Under the pieces are notes generated by a model. That model was not told the DNA's origin and did no database searches. It was given only the letters and a program-made list of their open reading frames with translations. From CAWEHT01 sp963808455 (GTDB lineage Bacteria; Chloroflexota; Anaerolineae; CG2-30-64-16), in the NCBI GenBank assembly GCA_963808455.1, contig CAWEHT010000073.1:1-17080 (forward strand): DNA of 17,080 nt, read 5' to 3'. Below are positions 14,935 through 17,080 of the stretch, piece by piece. Numbering within the stretch: position 1 is the stretch's first letter; each line of letters opens with the position of its first letter. A program made the translations under genes and the position numbers.

Positions 14935-15138
14935 TCACTTCCCTGCCAGCCTGAGCAGGCTTTGCAGCGTGGGAATCACCCAGAGGCGCAGTACGTAGTC
15001 CACGATGAGTAAGATGGCGGGGACCACGATGGCGATGAGCACAATGATCAAGGCCAGCTCGGATCAGGCTCGCGCTGGACCCCTCGTTAGGCACACAGCA
15101 AGCTTCTGATTCGTAGTTCGCAGTCTGGGATTATGCAT
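14935..15138 (-). pseudogene. Degraded inverted copy of the Flp-like gene
   Basis: Pairs with 10211-10411. A base insertion after SASLI destroys the helix. The region encoding the polar N-terminus (15070-15105) differs strongly from the left arm and suggests Glu, not Gln, just before GSSASLI. Confidence 0.8.
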
Positions 15139-15146
15139 CGGCCTTC

Positions 15147-15838
15147 CTAGTCAAGCGGTTCGGATCTTCCAGGCGTTTCAACCACGGCGCAAGGCCAGCA
15201 CGGCTGCCTGTGTGCCGATCGTTCACGGCGAGCTTGCGCAGGATCGAGCTCATATGGTTCTTCACCGTCTGGCGGCTGATCTTGAGCTCATGGGCGATTT
15301 CCTTGTTGCTCGCGCCACGAGCGATCAGCTGCAGACTGGACACTCGCGCCTCGAAAGCGGTGCGAACATTCGCTGGGGCTTTCGTCGAAGACGACGAGTT
15401 CGATTGCTTGAGCAGCCAGGCGGCGACCTGCGGCTTCCGCCATTACTTCCTCGCCGATCACATAGTTCCCGGAATGAACGGCATGTATGGCCGAGAGTGC
15501 TTTTCGCGCGTCCACGTTCCTGGGATAATAGGCTGCGGCCCCGGCCTTCAGCGCATGGAACAACTGCTCGTCGTCGTGGTAGGCGGTGAGCACGATGACG
15601 CGGGCCCCCTCGATATCGGCGGTGATCTGGCTGGTAGCCTGGATACCATTCACCTTGGGCAGGTTGATGTCCATCACGATCACATCGGGCTTGATTACCG
15701 GCGCGTTGGCGATGGCTTGTTGCCCGTCATCGAACTCCGCAATGACCTTGATGTCGATTCTATCTCCAGGACACGGCGTAAACCCTGCCTGAAGAGCGGA
15801 TGATCGTCAACAATCATGATACGGATGGGCTCGCCCAT
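15147..15838 (-). pseudogene. Degraded inverted copy of the response regulator
   Basis: Pairs with 9504-10202. The receiver segment MDINLPKVNGIQATSQITAD and the HTH KEIAHELKISRQTVKNHMSS survive in separate frames. A missing base near 15759 and several near 15340-15440 break the gene. Confidence 0.85.
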
Positions 15839-16016
15839 GGGGCTCCTCGTAGCAAAGCCGCAGCATCTGGTCATCACCATCACCATTGTAGCATAATCCG
15901 CAATGCGCAACAAGCGAACAAAGCGCAACGTTTCCCGAAATTCCTCCTCGGCCATAAGGATGTTGTATAATCCTGCCCGATAACTCTCTCTGTTCATATG
16001 CTGGGGAGGCGATGGG

Positions 16017-16702
16017 ATGCGACCTGTGATGTTGCTGGCGCAGTTGAACGACGTAGACCTGGAAGTCGAGGGCCTCCAGCCGCGCCTGGCTCAGATCACG
16101 GCCACGCTGCATCAGCCCGTCGCCCTGAAGGCAGCCCGGCAGGCGCTGGGGACCGCTTCCGGCGAGCTGTCCCGTTGGCAGGCGGTCCAGCAGGAGCGTG
16201 AATCCGCTCAGGCGACGCCGAGTGCAAGCCCGCGCGGACTGAAGGACGTCTGACGGCCGCCAGGTGCGCAATCCAAAAGAGCTCCAGGACTTGCAAAGCG
16301 ACCAGGAGCAGTTGCGCCGACAGTTGCGGCAGAGCGAGGACGAATTGCTGGATGCGTTGGTGGCGGTGGAAGCCGCGGCTGCCGAACGTGACCGCTGCCA
16401 GGCGGAGGTCGGTAAGCTGGCCGGTGAATGGGCCATTGCCCAGGCCGGGCTACGCGCAGAGCAGGCGAGCCTGTCCGGCCAGCTGCCGGTGGTCCAGGCA
16501 CGCGAGGCGACCTAGCGCCGTGCCGTCCCGCCGGAGTTCCTGTCAATCTATGACGCCGGCGCCCTCGCCGCGGGGGGCGGGCGGTTGCCGAGGTCACCGG
16601 TGGCATTTGTGGGTGACCCGCCGTGCCCGAGTAAAATCACAACTCCGGGGTGAGAAAGAACCTATTGCGATAATTGTGGGCGTTTGCTTATGGGGAGAGT
16701 GA
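16017..16702 (+). pseudogene. Degraded inverted copy of the zinc-ribbon gene
   Basis: ATG 16017 and TGA 16702 pair with 9321 and 8620. The coiled-coil part is readable in pieces, but deletions after 16550 remove most of the first Cys pair and the region between the pairs. The total is 16 nt shorter than the left copy. Confidence 0.85.
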
Positions 16703-16749
16703 ACGAGCGACACGTGTTCTAAGATCAGTTGATCGGGGTCAGGCCTGGG

Positions 16750-17080
16750 TTGCTGGGCCGGTGTGCCCAACACAAATCGGCAGGTAAACGCTTTTTGAGG
16801 AACCCCAACAGCAAGGCTTACACCGGGCCGGATTCCGTCCAGGCGCCAGGGAACCCGGCTGTGTGGCCACGGGGGGGAGAGGCTCGGCTCCTCGGCCAGC
16901 GGTTGCACACGGAAGTAGTAGGTCAGGTTGCTGCCGGGCGTGGTGTTTTGTAAAAACTGCTGACTTCGGCAAGCTGGTCTGTCAGCCAATCCTGCCAGGT
17001 GCATGGCACTACCCAGGCGATATTCCCGGCAGGTGTGGTCCAGGTAATAGGTGTTGCACTAGGGATAAAAGACAATGCAT
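16750..17080 (-). pseudogene. Degraded inverted copy of the secreted protein's 3' end
   Basis: Pairs with about 8252-8572. The last 25 bases match only loosely, so the arm reaches the window end with rising error. The stop codon is lost (TTG in place of TTA on the plus strand at 16750-16752). Confidence 0.8.

Larger units (their letters stand above)
12733..17080 (-). repeat. Right arm of the inverted duplication (error-rich copy)
   Basis: Reverse complement of 8252-12601, running to the window end. Quality is uneven. Over about 320 nt of the response regulator (15510-15838 against 9504-9830) I counted four differences, whereas 16550-16680 and 12880-13210 differ heavily with many indels. Every gene copy here is broken or altered, while the left-arm response regulator, Flp-like gene, zinc-ribbon gene and comF are open. 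Confidence 0.95.

Noticed and set aside
12733..17080. A second, independent set of genes (paralogous operon)
   Set aside because: Order, spacing and intergenic DNA are all mirrored, including promoters and non-coding gaps, and frames are broken everywhere, which indicates one sequence copied badly.
1..17080. CRISPR array, tRNA, rRNA, transposase or phage genes
   Set aside because: I looked for regularly spaced direct repeats, cloverleaf-like segments, rRNA signatures and transposase or integrase motifs on both strands and saw none.

Overview
The window is GC-rich bacterial DNA that reads like a Chloroflexota (Anaerolineae-like) chromosome fragment. The clues are a DUF4070-type B12/radical SAM protein, a secreted protein ending in the VYLPIV-type tail I associate with Chloroflexota exoproteins, a cold-shock/CarD-like pair, and the neighbours comF and hpf. 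I see no rRNA, tRNA, CRISPR array, phage or insertion-sequence gene.

Layout of the single-copy part (1-8251). The minus strand carries, from right to left: ftsH (6952-5123), an EamA-family transporter, a two-TM hypothetical protein, a cold-shock protein overlapping a CarD-like regulator, a decayed response-regulator tail, a B12-binding radical SAM protein, and the first codons of another response regulator at the window edge. ftsH starts from a strong sigma70-type promoter. On the other side of that promoter a secreted protein (7386-8572) runs on the plus strand.

Layout of the left arm (8252-12601). A coiled-coil zinc-ribbon protein (minus) is divergent from a NarL/LuxR response regulator (plus). 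The regulator is followed closely by a 66-aa Flp-pilin-like peptide and comF. Then comes hpf (ribosome hibernation factor) with its own near-consensus promoter, and a convergent, truncated family-2 glycosyltransferase.

The dominant structural feature is a giant fold-back. From about 12733 to the window end the sequence is the reverse complement of about 8252-12601, around a 131-nt single-copy loop with a 13-bp microhomology at the turn. Nearly every gene in the second arm is broken by substitutions and indels. The fold-back interrupts the glycosyltransferase gene, so I read it as a sequencing, amplification or assembly artefact at a contig end, not as a real palindrome. Left-arm coordinates should be used as the annotation and right-arm copies ignored.

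Base-level quality is imperfect outside the fold-back as well. ftsH, the secreted protein, hpf and the glycosyltransferase each carry one or more frame changes that single-base indels explain. Apart from the fold-back, the observations most worth following are the early intrinsic terminator in the cold-shock leader, the response-regulator/Flp-like peptide pair, and the C-terminal tail of the secreted protein. I did not find a convincing novel multi-gene system.
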